This document shows, in pieces, positions 25,805 to 36,600 of a stretch of 64,000 bases of DNA (position 1 is the stretch's first letter; each line of letters begins with the position of its first letter). The notes beneath the pieces are model-generated. The model made no database searches. It had not been told where the DNA came from and worked only from the letters and a program-made list of their open reading frames with translations. The stretch lies in the NCBI RefSeq assembly GCF_003284895.1, contig NZ_QMDV01000001.1:1019080-1083079 (forward strand), written 5' to 3'. The position numbers and the translations under genes are program-made. This DNA is from Pontibacter arcticus (GTDB taxonomy: Bacteria > Bacteroidota > Bacteroidia > Cytophagales > Hymenobacteraceae).

Positions 25805-28060
25805 TTAAAGCTGAAATTCTGCTTTTTCCGTTTTCCCGGATTCAAGGAGTTTTATACGCGATGGGCTGCCCACAATCCAGAGAATGTCGCCTTCCTCAAA
25901 ACGGAGTCCTGAGTCGGGGTTAAGGATACGCTCGCCGTTTTTCTCGATGCCCACGATCAGGCCTTTGGTTTTTTCGCGGATACCCGACTCGCGTACGGTT
26001 TTGTTACGCAAGCCCGATTTCGAAGACACGACCAGTTTTTGGAGTGTGATATCTTCCTTGTCCGGATCCTGGTTAGCGTAAGAGGTTTCTGCGGTCTCGA
26101 TAAAGTTTCGGAACGCTTCGATCTCATCATCCGATCCGAATACATAGATCTTGTCTCCCGGGAAAATCCTTTCGTTGCGGGTTGGGGCTACAATGGTACG
26201 GTCGCCGCGCTCAATTACGGCCACATTAAAACCAAACCGCTCCCGTATCTGCAGATCAAATAGGGTGGCGCCTACTGCTGCCGAAGAAGCTGAAATATCA
26301 AAACTAACCAGGTGTGCATCCCAAGGAACGATGCTGTGGTGCATTTTGCTGGCTTCGCTTATCTCGCGGGCGTTCAGGTTTGCCATAAACCGGTTCTCGA
26401 TCCGGATATAGAAATTCTGTATCCGCTTAGAGAAAACAACGAGCAACGCTACAATTACCAAACCAACCGCTACCGATGTGCCGACAGAGAAAAACTGGTT
26501 CAGGAGCAGCTCAATAAACAGGATGGCAATACCGATGCGCACAAATACAAGTACAATGATCAGGCTTCTGAAATTACGGTTAGCCCAGATACGGCCCTGT
26601 GCCTCTTTTTGCGGATGATGCACCGCCAGCGCCCAAAGGAAAGGGGCCATAAAAATCAACAGGATACCTACCGAAATAATATCGCCCCAAACACCATTGA
26701 TCAGGTTTTCTGAAATAAACGGCCGCACAAACCGGGCACCCAGCACTGCAATCGAAATCATGATAACAGAATATACCACCAGGTTAATGGCATAAGACCT
26801 GAGTACAAGTTTCCAGTCGCTGGTAGTGGTAATGGCCTGTGCCCCGGAACTGTACTCGTTAATAGAGCTTTTCCAGCGGTTAGGCAATATTTTTTCGATG
26901 GATTGGTGCAATGGTCCCGAGAACCGGATCATGTAAGGCGTTGTAAATGTGGTGATGGCAGAAACCGCCACCGCTACCGGGTACAGGAAATCGCTGGTTA
27001 CGTTAAGCGTAAGGCCAAGCGTCGCGATAATAAAAGAAAACTCGCCGATCTGCGAAACGCTCATACCTGCCTGAATAGAAGTTTTCATTCCCTGCCCGGC
27101 CATCAGTCCGCCGCCTGTTACACTTACTACTTTGCCCACCAGCGTTACCACTGTAATTAAAGCAATCGGGCCGGCATAAGTAATAATGGTTTCCGGGTTA
27201 ATCAGCATACCGACAGAGACAAAGAAAATAGCGCCGAACAAGTCTTTAACAGAGGCAACCAGGTGCTCGATTTTTTCGGCTTTTGTAGTTTCGGCAAGTA
27301 TGGAGCCCATGATAAAAGCACCCAGCGCCGGCGAGAAACCAACCTGTGCCGCCAGTATAACCATCAGCAAACAAAGCGCAATAGAAACGATCAGGAGCGT
27401 TTCATCATTCATCAGTTTGGATGCTTTTTTAAGCAAGGTAGGCACGATAAAAATACCCGCCAGAAACCATACAACCAGGAAGAAAGCCAGCTTCAGTACG
27501 GCATAGAGCATCTCGGTTCCGGCAAACTGCTGGCTTACGGCCAACGTCGAAAGCAAAACCATCAGCAAAATAGCTACCAGGTCTTCCACGATCAGCACCC
27601 CGAATACCAGGCCTGCAAACCGTTGCGTTTTTACACCCAGCTCATCAAAAGCCCGGATAATAATAGTGGTAGATGAAATAGAAAGTATGCCGCCCAGAAA
27701 GATACTATCCATCGTAGACCAGCCCAGGAATTTACCTGACATGTACCCCAGCGCCAGCATCACCACTACTTCGGTAAGGGCAATGATAGAGGAAGATCCC
27801 CCGACCTTTACCAGCTTCTTAAAACTGAACTCCAGCCCTAAACTGAACAGTAGAAAAATAACGCCTATCTCGGCCCAGATCGTGATGTTTTCGGTTTCAA
27901 CTATACTTGGAAACAGAGAGAAATGCGGCCCTACCAGCAAACCGGCAATGATATACCCTAGAACCAGGGGCTGTTTCAGTTTTTTAAAGATAAGCGTTGT
28001 AAAACCGGCTGCCCCAAGTATAAGGCCTAAATCTAAGATCAGCGGTGGTAGGTGCGTCAT
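25805..28060 (-). CDS. CPA2-type monovalent cation:proton antiporter with TrkA-C domains
   Basis: A 751-aa inner-membrane protein. A Na+/H+ exchanger domain of about 12 helices covers residues 1-385 (motifs LFLLFSLGLEFSFKKL, GGILSISSTTIIIRAF and LVFGVLIVEDLVAILL with the conserved ED). Further membrane helices (about 415-560) follow, then two cytosolic RCK_C/TrkA-C domains (about 600-665 and 680-745; DKIYVFGSDDEIEAF and GDILWIVGSPSRI). This matches the KefB/KefC-like CPA2 group, which exchanges K+ or Na+ for H+ under control of ligand-binding regulatory domains. The RCK_N nucleotide-binding domain of KefC is replaced by the extra membrane region. ATG 28060. Confidence 0.9.
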   Translation of the reverse strand: MTHLPPLILDLGLILGAAGFTTLIFKKLKQPLVLGYIIAGLLVGPHFSLFPSIVETENITIWAEIGVIFLLFSLGLEFSFKKLVKVGGSSSIIALTEVVVMLALGYMSGKFLGWSTMDSIFLGGILSISSTTIIIRAFDELGVKTQRFAGLVFGVLIVEDLVAILLMVLLSTLAVSQQFAGTEMLYAVLKLAFFLVVWFLAGIFIVPTLLKKASKLMNDETLLIVSIALCLLMVILAAQVGFSPALGAFIMGSILAETTKAEKIEHLVASVKDLFGAIFFVSVGMLINPETIITYAGPIALITVVTLVGKVVSVTGGGLMAGQGMKTSIQAGMSVSQIGEFSFIIATLGLTLNVTSDFLYPVAVAVSAITTFTTPYMIRFSGPLHQSIEKILPNRWKSSINEYSSGAQAITTTSDWKLVLRSYAINLVVYSVIMISIAVLGARFVRPFISENLINGVWGDIISVGILLIFMAPFLWALAVHHPQKEAQGRIWANRNFRSLIIVLVFVRIGIAILFIELLLNQFFSVGTSVAVGLVIVALLVVFSKRIQNFYIRIENRFMANLNAREISEASKMHHSIVPWDAHLVSFDISASSAAVGATLFDLQIRERFGFNVAVIERGDRTIVAPTRNERIFPGDKIYVFGSDDEIEAFRNFIETAETSYANQDPDKEDITLQKLVVSSKSGLRNKTVRESGIREKTKGLIVGIEKNGERILNPDSGLRFEEGDILWIVGSPSRIKLLESGKTEKAEFQL

Positions 28061-28613
28061 GTGTACTTTATAACTTTAAATTAAAAGAAAGCGCAGCGCA
28101 TGTTCAGGAAGTTTATCCGGAATTTGCTTAAACAGCCTGGCGCAAATGTAAAGTGCGGCTTTATTGGCAGCTTTTTACACGATAATAGTTTGGCAAAATC
28201 CGGTACGTTTAAGCTGAAAACAAAACGGCAGTCCGGGTTTGTGAAGTATACGATGTGGCTGGTAAATGCTGCATAAGCTAACAGCCATATCATACAAAAA
28301 TAACAAAATGGATCAACATTACGGCAGGTAAATGCAAACAACGCAGCCTGAAACCTGTTGGAAGAGAGCATCTTGGGTAATTTATACTTTATAGTAAAAA
28401 AATAATTTAAAGATTATGTAACCTTTTTAGCCCGGATTGCATAATGTGGAGGTGAGGTAATAGCTTCCTTTCTATTACCTTTATTTTAAGTAATTGATTA
28501 TTAATAACATAGGGCAAATACGAAATGCTTTATATGCTACGTTCCTTATTTTTTGATTGAGTTTACCTGAAACAGACCCTTGATACCGCTTTTCACCCTA
28601 TACTTTTAGCCTG
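28061..28613. other. 553-bp gap before the adhesin locus
   Basis: No supported gene: a 96-codon minus-strand frame (28081-28371) is cysteine- and phenylalanine-rich and looks spurious. The end of the gap holds a candidate promoter, TTG (28580-28582) and TACTTTTA (28601-28608) with an 18-bp spacer, close enough to the ATG at 28614 to imply a very short or absent leader. Confidence 0.4.
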
Positions 28614-31600
28614 ATGCACCCATCATTACGCAAGCTACTTTTCTTATTGCAGTTGGCTTTGCTGCTGCTCTCAGTCCAACAAACATATGCCCAAACCTGC
28701 TCCGCTGCTATTTCGGTAGATAAAGTCACGATCTGTAACGGCGAAACCGCTGTTCTGACTGGTTCGGCACAATTTACGATTACCTCCTGGGAGCTGTTTA
28801 AAGATGGTGTATCTGAGCGCACCAATAACACCGGGGTTTTCAGTATAACGCAGCCCGGTGAATACTATGCGCAGGCAACCGGCTCAGGCTGTGTGGCTAT
28901 CCGAACAAATGCGGTTACGGTTACAGTAAATGATCCTCCCCTGCAACCTGTTATCGTTACCAACCCTCCCAACCCTACAGCGGGTGATATATGCGGCGGC
29001 GACCAGATTCTGTTCAGCGTCCAAAACCCCGAAGATGGTGTAGAATACAGATGGGATTTTGGCGATGGTACGGTGGCGACCGGTGCAACCGATGTGCCGC
29101 ATACGTACCAGGCGGTTGGTGTAAGCGGTGGCCAGCCTATCGGGTATACGGTCAGAGTACAGGCAGTGCGTACACAGGGCGGATGCACTAACCAGAACTC
29201 CATACAGGTAGCGATCAAACAGACACCGGAGGTATCTTTTACAGAAACAAACAACTTTCAGATTTGTCTGCGCGATGGTTTGGCCGCTAAGGACACGACT
29301 GTTTTTGCAGAAATCCAGAACACAACGCAGGCACCTTATTTAACGGATATTGCGACTTATTTTATTGATTGGGGAGATGGCAAGGGCGAAGTACAGTATA
29401 CCGGCCAGCCGAACCCGTTTCCGTTAAAAAGCCCGGCCCCTTACGATTCGCTTGGCAATTACCCTATCCGGATAAGAGCAGTAAATAATGCAGGTTGCGA
29501 CGCAGCCACTCCGTTCGAAGCGGTGTTTCAGTACAACAAAAAGCCGGAAGCGAACTTAACATTCAATAAAGAACCCAAAAGCACGCCACAAAGCTGCACG
29601 CCTATTATTGTTGCCCTCGGCGATAGTTCCAGCGGCGGCGGCCTGTCATATAAATGGACAGTAAAAGAACCTAACAACGGTGGCTTCTCGGTAGAGCAAG
29701 GCGGTTTCGACCAGGATACCTTACGGCTGCTTTTCGAAACGCCTGGAGTATTTAACATCGAGCTGATTGTGTCGAACAGTTGCGGCAGCGATACCACCGA
29801 GCAAAGTGTTATTGTTGGATACCCGCAGGCGCAACTGGCGGGCGATATAACAGTGTGCGGCGAGACTACTATAAAGTATGATGCCCAAACGGTATTCTAT
29901 GATCCCAACTTTGGCAATACGGTAACTTACCAGTGGTTTGTGGATGGGCAGCCGCGTTCAACAGCGCAGTATCCGGAATTTAATTTCCCTGTGAGGGCTA
30001 CGCCTTATAGAGTGGAGGTAAAAGTAACAAACGAATGCGGTGCCAGTGATGACATCGGCCCTGTGCCACCTCAACTGGTTACTGTTAACCCGCCGGCCGC
30101 GGCACCCGTTGTGGAAAATCTGACAGCTTGCACCGGCGATCAGGTAACCATAACGCCATCTGGCCCCGGGCCTGCCTATAACTTTTATGATGCTAACAAC
30201 CCGGATGCTGTGCCGCTTAATGCTGCACCTGCCCTTAGCTTTACAACACCGGCTTTAACCGTTGGTGCCACTTATTACGTGGAAACCATAACGGCCCAAG
30301 GCTGTGCCAGCGATCGGGTGGCAGTGGTGATAACCGTTAACCCTCCTATTGCAGATAATACCATTCAGGAGCCAGCACAGCCAACCGTTTGTATTGGCAA
30401 CGCACCAACTGCGCCTATTACAGGCAGTACGCCAAGTGGCGGCGATACGTATACTTGGATATTCAGCACCACAGGCCCGGATGCAGGTTTTGTAGCAGCG
30501 CCAGGCCCAACAGCCAGCCAGAAAGATTATACGCCTCCTGCTCTTACCAGTACAACCTGGTTCAGGCGCATTGTAAGCGGTGCAGCAGCCTGCAAAGCAG
30601 ATACAAGTAATGCCGTACAATTGCTTGCCGTGCCACCTATCCAGAATAATAATATCATCAGCGGCAACCAGGAAATCTGCCAGGGCGAACAACCAAACCC
30701 GGTTACAGGCACACCTGTATCGCAGGCCGGCGCTATTATAACCTGGGAAATCAGCACGGTTAGCGCTACAGAAGGCTTTGTGTCGGCACCGGCTCCGAAT
30801 AATGCACAGGATTATACATTCGGTGCACCTCCAACACAGGAAGCCATCTGGGTGCGGCGTGTTGTAAACCTCAATGGTTGTAGTGTGCCGTCAGCACCAA
30901 TTAAAATCAGCGTTTTCCCGAGGCTGGCTAACAATACGATCGGCGATCCGCAGGATATCTGTATAGGTGAAGCACCTAAGCCTTTAATCGGAACAGGAGA
31001 TGCCCCAACAGGTGGCAACGGCCGCTACGACTATATCTGGCAAAGCAGCACCTCCGGCCCGAACGATGACGCTTCGTTTGTGCCGGCCACCGGTACCAAT
31101 AACGCACCGAGCTATACGCCCGGCACGCTCCAGCAAACAACCTGGTTCCGTAGGATACTGTCAGCGAGAGGTGCAAACTGCAGTGTGCTGGTAAGTAATG
31201 TAATTGAGATAACGGTAACCGAAGCGATCACAAACAATACGATCATATCGCCACCGCAGGAAGTATGCGAGGGCACAGCACCGGAAACTATACTTGGCTC
31301 ACAGGCTTCAGGCGGAACGGGCTGGCAATGGGAAATCAGTAATACAAGTGCAACGTCAGGTTTCTTCCCGGCACCAGGCGCAAGCACAAACCCGGATTAC
31401 AGCCCTGAACCCCTGTTGCAGAATACCTGGTTCCGGCGTATTGTGCTGGCAGGCGGTTGCTCTGATACATCGGCAGCCATACTTGTAACGGTAGTTCCAA
31501 AACCGGTAGTGCCAACACTTACAGCCCGCAATGTTACAAGTTGTGTGGGTGGCTCGGTTACGTTGTCGGTTGCAAACCCTGTGGCAGGCATCGTTTACAA

Positions 31601-32249
31601 ATGGTTTACAGAAGAAACAGCCGGTACCCAGGTAGGGGAAGGCCCGCAGCTTACTATCCCTGGCCTTACGCAAACCATTACCTATTACGTGGAAGCACAG
31701 CGGGGCAACGATGGGTGTGTTAGTTCGGCGCGCGCACCGGTTACTGTAAATGTAGTGGCATCGCAGGCAAATGCCGGCGAAGATGCTACCATTATACAAG
31801 GCAGGCCAATCGAGTTGCGTGCTACCGGCGGCGATACGTTCAGATGGGAGCCAGCCACCGGGCTAAGCGACCCGAATGTGGCAAACCCGGTTGCTACGCC
31901 AACGCAAACAACAACTTATACTGTAACAACTACCTCGCAGGGCGGCTGTATTTCTACGGATGAGGTGACAATTACTGTCATCCCGGCTATTGTTGTACGA
32001 AACGCGTTCTCGCCTAACCAGGATAACGTAAACGAAGTATGGGAGATCGAAAACATCGGAAAGTACCCGGAAGCCCGCGTGGAAGTATTTAACCGGTGGG
32101 GGAATCTGGTATTCAGCTCGGATGGGTATGCCGCTCCATGGGATGGCACCCGGAACGGCAGCGAACTACCAGTAGCCACTTATTATTATATCATTTACCT
32201 GAATAAAACGGATAAGCCTATATCCGGTAACGTAACCATACTCAGATAA
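28614..32249 (+). CDS. T9SS-exported repeat adhesin with CHU_C sorting domain (1211 aa)
   Basis: A secreted multidomain protein. The signal peptide ends near TYAQ. Then come an Ig-like domain with paired cysteines, a PKD domain (YRWDFGDGTVATGA), further PKD-like domains to about residue 580, four related repeats of about 85-95 residues each carrying a (T)WFRRI- or IWVRRV-type signature, a closing Ig-like domain (SCVGGSVTLSV) and a gliding-motility-type C-terminal domain (CHU_C, type B sorting) from about residue 1127 (FSPNQDNVNEVWEI, VEVFNRWGNLVF). CHU_C proteins are exported by the type IX system and often anchored through a PorP/SprF partner, which here is the next gene, 5 bp away. A surface adhesion or motility role is inferred from family; the ligand is unknown. 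Confidence 0.88.
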   Translation: MHPSLRKLLFLLQLALLLLSVQQTYAQTCSAAISVDKVTICNGETAVLTGSAQFTITSWELFKDGVSERTNNTGVFSITQPGEYYAQATGSGCVAIRTNAVTVTVNDPPLQPVIVTNPPNPTAGDICGGDQILFSVQNPEDGVEYRWDFGDGTVATGATDVPHTYQAVGVSGGQPIGYTVRVQAVRTQGGCTNQNSIQVAIKQTPEVSFTETNNFQICLRDGLAAKDTTVFAEIQNTTQAPYLTDIATYFIDWGDGKGEVQYTGQPNPFPLKSPAPYDSLGNYPIRIRAVNNAGCDAATPFEAVFQYNKKPEANLTFNKEPKSTPQSCTPIIVALGDSSSGGGLSYKWTVKEPNNGGFSVEQGGFDQDTLRLLFETPGVFNIELIVSNSCGSDTTEQSVIVGYPQAQLAGDITVCGETTIKYDAQTVFYDPNFGNTVTYQWFVDGQPRSTAQYPEFNFPVRATPYRVEVKVTNECGASDDIGPVPPQLVTVNPPAAAPVVENLTACTGDQVTITPSGPGPAYNFYDANNPDAVPLNAAPALSFTTPALTVGATYYVETITAQGCASDRVAVVITVNPPIADNTIQEPAQPTVCIGNAPTAPITGSTPSGGDTYTWIFSTTGPDAGFVAAPGPTASQKDYTPPALTSTTWFRRIVSGAAACKADTSNAVQLLAVPPIQNNNIISGNQEICQGEQPNPVTGTPVSQAGAIITWEISTVSATEGFVSAPAPNNAQDYTFGAPPTQEAIWVRRVVNLNGCSVPSAPIKISVFPRLANNTIGDPQDICIGEAPKPLIGTGDAPTGGNGRYDYIWQSSTSGPNDDASFVPATGTNNAPSYTPGTLQQTTWFRRILSARGANCSVLVSNVIEITVTEAITNNTIISPPQEVCEGTAPETILGSQASGGTGWQWEISNTSATSGFFPAPGASTNPDYSPEPLLQNTWFRRIVLAGGCSDTSAAILVTVVPKPVVPTLTARNVTSCVGGSVTLSVANPVAGIVYKWFTEETAGTQVGEGPQLTIPGLTQTITYYVEAQRGNDGCVSSARAPVTVNVVASQANAGEDATIIQGRPIELRATGGDTFRWEPATGLSDPNVANPVATPTQTTTYTVTTTSQGGCISTDEVTITVIPAIVVRNAFSPNQDNVNEVWEIENIGKYPEARVEVFNRWGNLVFSSDGYAAPWDGTRNGSELPVATYYYIIYLNKTDKPISGNVTILR

Positions 32250-32254
32250 TCACT

Positions 32255-33214
32255 ATGAAGAAGATCCTCCTCGTTCTGTTGTCTGTAATGGTGTTTACCC
32301 TACAGGCAGAAGCCCAGCAAAGGCCGCAGCACAGCCAGTACATGCTTAATAATTACCTGCTTAACCCTGCCATTACCGGCATCGAAGATTATGCGGATAT
32401 ACGCCTGAGTACCAGGCGGCAATGGGTTGGTTTAGATGGTGCTCCGGTTACGTATTACGCTACAGTGCATGCCCCGATCAACAAGGGTATCACTAACTCC
32501 AAATACCACAGGGCATTGGCGCATCATGGCGTCGGGCTGGCTGTTCACGCCGATAAAACCGGTCCGCTCAGCCGTACTTCGATTACGGGTTCTTATGCCT
32601 ACCACATGCCCTTAACCAGAAGTATAAAAATATCGGCTGGCGCGGCGGCGGGCCTGATCCGCAATTCGGTTAACGCTACAGAGTTAAGTTTTACCAATCC
32701 CAGCGACCCATTGGCTAGTGGCGGCGATATCAATAATAATGTACTGGACCTGAGCCTGGGTTTATGGATTTATTCCCAAAATTTCTCAGTAGGTATTGCC
32801 GGCGCGCAGCTTTTGGAAGATGCCAGTACCTTTAGTACACCCGAAGCAAACCGGGCCGCATTAGGCATGCAGCGGCACTACTTTATTTCCGGTAGTTACC
32901 GCCTTAAACCCGCCGATCGCATTGATGTTATTCCGTCTGTGATGGTTAAACTGGCCAGCCCGAGCCCGTCCCCGATCGATGCCAGCGTGCGCGTATTATA
33001 CGACGAGCGTTTTTGGGTAGGAGCCTCTTATCGCCACAAAGATGCGCTGGTTGGCATGCTGGGTGTTTATGTAAGCCCTTTATTGGATGTGTCTTATTCG
33101 TATGATGCGACTGTTTCTAACCTGAACAAGGTAAGCGCCGGTACCCATGAGATCGTGGTCGGCTTTAAAGTGCTGAATAACAAACGGATCATGTGCCCGC
33201 AGTGGATCTGGTAA
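32255..33214 (+). CDS. PorP/SprF family T9SS outer-membrane protein
   Basis: A 319-aa barrel protein: signal peptide (LLVLLSVMVFTLQAEA), then QQRPQHSQYMLNNYLLNPAITGIEDYADIRLSTRRQWVGLDGAP, the hallmark start of PorP/SprF proteins, and later barrel strands such as VDVIPSVMVKL-type segments. SprF is needed to export or hold the adhesin SprB in Flavobacterium, and PorP-like proteins sit next to type-B substrates. The 5-bp spacing from the upstream adhesin indicates a dedicated partner. It is followed by a terminator, closing the first adhesin-PorP module. Confidence 0.92.
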   Translation: MKKILLVLLSVMVFTLQAEAQQRPQHSQYMLNNYLLNPAITGIEDYADIRLSTRRQWVGLDGAPVTYYATVHAPINKGITNSKYHRALAHHGVGLAVHADKTGPLSRTSITGSYAYHMPLTRSIKISAGAAAGLIRNSVNATELSFTNPSDPLASGGDINNNVLDLSLGLWIYSQNFSVGIAGAQLLEDASTFSTPEANRAALGMQRHYFISGSYRLKPADRIDVIPSVMVKLASPSPSPIDASVRVLYDERFWVGASYRHKDALVGMLGVYVSPLLDVSYSYDATVSNLNKVSAGTHEIVVGFKVLNNKRIMCPQWIW

Positions 33215-33235
33215 GCTAAAAACCAATTACACTTC

Positions 33236-33273
33236 AAAAGCCCCTGTAGCTACCCAGCTGCGGGGGCTTTTTT
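33236..33273 (+). terminator. Terminator of the first adhesin-PorP module
   Basis: Sixteen-base arms (33236-33251 and 33256-33271; AAAAGCCCCTGTAGCT with AGCTGCGGGGGCTTTT) pair with two wobbles, followed by T residues. Confidence 0.9.
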
Positions 33274-33693
33274 ATACCGTATACTTTTTATTACTAAGTT
33301 AATTCATACTTAAGATGAGTGCGAAAGCATTTAGCAGACTCAATATCAGTGATATAAATAAAGTGCAAAGCTGTGAATTATTTTAAATGAATTGGAGTTT
33401 CGAGGTAAATCAAAGGCATATATTCTGGCATTACAGACTTTGTACAGCAATAAATTTAAATCAAGTTGCAATTTTTGGATTTAATTAAAAATAATGCAAC
33501 TTTTATAAGTGTGCAAAATGGTTGTTAATTGATTTGTAGTGTACTTTAAATATATTTTTTGTTAAAATTTGATATTGTATTAAGTAAAGTATTTACAAAT
33601 TGAGTAATATTATGGTGTCGTTATTTCAGTGCAAAAACGGCTGCTGTTTTCCCCTCGTTGTCATATGAGAAAAGTTTATACCGGTATCTTTAA
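33274..33693. other. 420-bp AT-rich leader region of the ice-binding-like adhesin
   Basis: No gene seen. It contains a hairpin AAGTTGCA (33463-33470) with TGCAACTT (33495-33502) and AT-rich runs. As it lies between two modules that each end cleanly, it should hold the promoter of the second module; I found no unambiguous -33/-7 pair. TATCTTTA (33685-33692) abuts the start codon. Confidence 0.4.
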
Positions 33694-36600
33694 ATGGAAA
33701 GGTTTTTAGGAAAAGTTATACTACTGTTAGTATGCTTTATCACCGTGTGTTTTTCTGTTGCTGCCCAGCAGGTTCCTTCTCTCGGAACGGCTTTCGGGTA
33801 CAATGCCCTCGCGGATAAAAACATCTCCAGCACAGGCAGAACAGTTATCAATGCAAACGTTGGTGTCGCAAACGGTACCATTACGGGGTTCCCGCCAGGG
33901 ATAGCTGTGCGCGGTACTCAGGTAAATACACCAGCTGCCCGTACTGCCCTGCAGGATGCCGCTACAGCTTTTAACCAAGCCTTAGCACTCACTCCAACCG
34001 AAGTAGTTTTATCGAACGGGAACTTAGCAAACCGTACGTATACGCCGGGTGTGTACAAGTTTGAAGGAGATGCTGTGTTTGCGGGCAACATGATCCTGGA
34101 TGATAACGGACAGCAAAACCCTGTATTTATTTTTCAGGTTGAGAACGACCTTAAAGTAAACCGCAGCGCAGAGATTGATGCAACCAACAAAGCAACAACA
34201 AGCAACATCTTATGGGTTGTAAAAGGCAATATTGACATCAGCAGCAATGCTATTTTAGATGGCAGTTTTATTGCCCAGGGAAGTATAAACCTGGCTACCG
34301 GCGTAAACCTGCAAGGCCGGCTTATTTCCCTGCTGAATGATATTTACTTAAATCAGGCGCTTATCAATACACCTTCCGACCTGAGCGTAAGTATAGCCAT
34401 GAGCCCAAGTACCAGCGGGACTACCTCTTACCAACTAGGCGAAGAAGTTACCATTACCATTACCGCAAAAAACCTGGGCCCTTCAGACGAATCAATTGCG
34501 AACGGTACCATCAGCCTGATCGGGGATATACTTAGTTATACTTCCGTAAAACCTGGCAGCTCCTTTAATATAACTACAAAAGAATGGAACATTGGCTCGC
34601 TGGCTTTTAATCAAAGTGCAGTGTTGGTCATCAAAGCAAAACTTACACAGTCTGGTTTCGGAACGGTGCAGGCGCGCGTGGAAGGGCGTAGCGGTAACGT
34701 GGATGAAGACCTGAATAATAATACGGCGGCACCTTATAATTATTGTGTGCTGCTTTCAGCTTCAGGGCCCATTGCCGGCGAAACGCAGGTTTGTATCGGA
34801 AGCACTTTTACATATAGTATAGCGCCGGTAGTGGGTGCAGCGCGTTATAACTGGGCCGTTCCGGATGGCTGGACCTATGAGCGGTTAGGCCCTACCAGTA
34901 TACTTGTAACACCTGGCAGCACATCAGGGCTTATCACAGTCAGAGCTAGCAGCATCTGTGGTGAAGGTCCTCCACAATCATTACAGGTAACATCACAGGC
35001 AGATACACCTCTGAAACCGGGTCCTATTACAGGGCCCTTCGTTGTTTGTGCCAACACTAACGGATGGGAATATAGTATAAGCGCAGTAGCAAATGCGGCA
35101 AGCTATAACTGGGTTGTACCCAATGGCTGGTCCATTTCCGGTGGGCAGGGAACTGCAAAAATTACCGTTAATGCCGGCAGTACGCAGGGTGTTATTACGG
35201 TAGAAGCTGTAAACGCATGCGGAACAAGCGAAAAGCAGAGTCTTACTGTATCAGCAGTAACAGACTTACCACTTGCGCCGGTTTTCACGCAAAGTACAGC
35301 ACAGGGTTGTGTAGGCAGTACCGTTGTTTACCAGGTAGAAGCCGTTGCTGGTGTAACAGGCTATAACTGGACAGTGCCAGCAACCTGGGAGATCATATCA
35401 GGGCAAAATACAGCAAGATTAACAGTAAAAGTCGGCAGCGATCCCGGCGAACTGAGTGTAAAAGCAACTAATGTATGCGGTACCGGGCCAGCAACCATAC
35501 TTACGGTAAAGCCAGCGCAGGACCCTCCTGTGCAGCCCGGCCCGATTACAGGTGTAATTGGTGCTTGTGCAACCGAAAAAGGACTGGTGTATACCATACA
35601 AGCGGTACCTGATGCAAAAAGCTATACATGGACAGTTCCGGCAGGCTGGGTAATAACAGCCGGGCAGGGCTCTTTAAGTATAACCGTAAATGCCGGCAGC
35701 AATAGCGGCGCGATAACAGTAAAAGCAGTAAATGATTGTGGGGTAGGAAGTGCCAGTAGCTTGCAGGTACAGCCTATACCGGGCGCACCTGCAAAACCAG
35801 GCAGCATTACCGGCGAGCAGGCACCATGTATCAACTCCACAGCAACCTATGAAATTCCGGTAGTGGCCGGCGCTTCAGGCTATACCTGGGCGGTACCTGC
35901 CGGCTGGGAAATTATTTCAGGGCAAGGCACAACCCAGATCGTAGCGCGCTCAGGAAATGCAGGCGGAATTGTTACAGTAGAGAGCTTTAATGCGTGCGGA
36001 ATAAGCCAGAAGCTGCAGTTACCTGTTGCAGTTACCGCAAATGTACCAACAACTCCCTCTCCGATACAGGGAACATCACAAGGCTGTGTGGGCAGCACGA
36101 TCAGTTACCAGGTAGCGGCAGTAACCGGCGCAACAGGGTATACCTGGGCAGTGCCGGCAGGATGGGAAATTATTTCGGGGCAGAACTCAACTAAACTAAC
36201 CGTTAAAGTAGGTAGCACGGCAGGCAACATCACCGTAAGAGCAAGCAATGCGTGTGGAACCGGAATACTAAACTCACTGGCAGTTAAACCAGTTACAACA
36301 CCTCCTGCCATACCTGGTCCTATTACAGAAGTGCTGACAGTTTGTGCATCCAAAGAAGTAACTTATTCGATCGCAGCTGTTCAGAATGCAACAGGCTATA
36401 CCTGGTCAGTACCTACAGGATGGGCCATCACGGCTGGCCAGGGAACACTTAAAATAACAGTAACGGCTGGCAGCACCAGTGGCACGATAACAGTAAAAGC
36501 GCTGAATGATTGCGGCCCGGGTGGAGCAAGCAGCTTGCAGGTGCAACCTGTATTAGGCCCTCCAAAGATGCCGGCAAGCATTATAGGCAGTGAGTTTACC

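Noticed and set aside
28081..28371. 96-codon minus-strand frame in the gap before the adhesin
   Set aside because: Composition is unlike a protein (many F and C, no domain, no signal) and no expression signal is visible.
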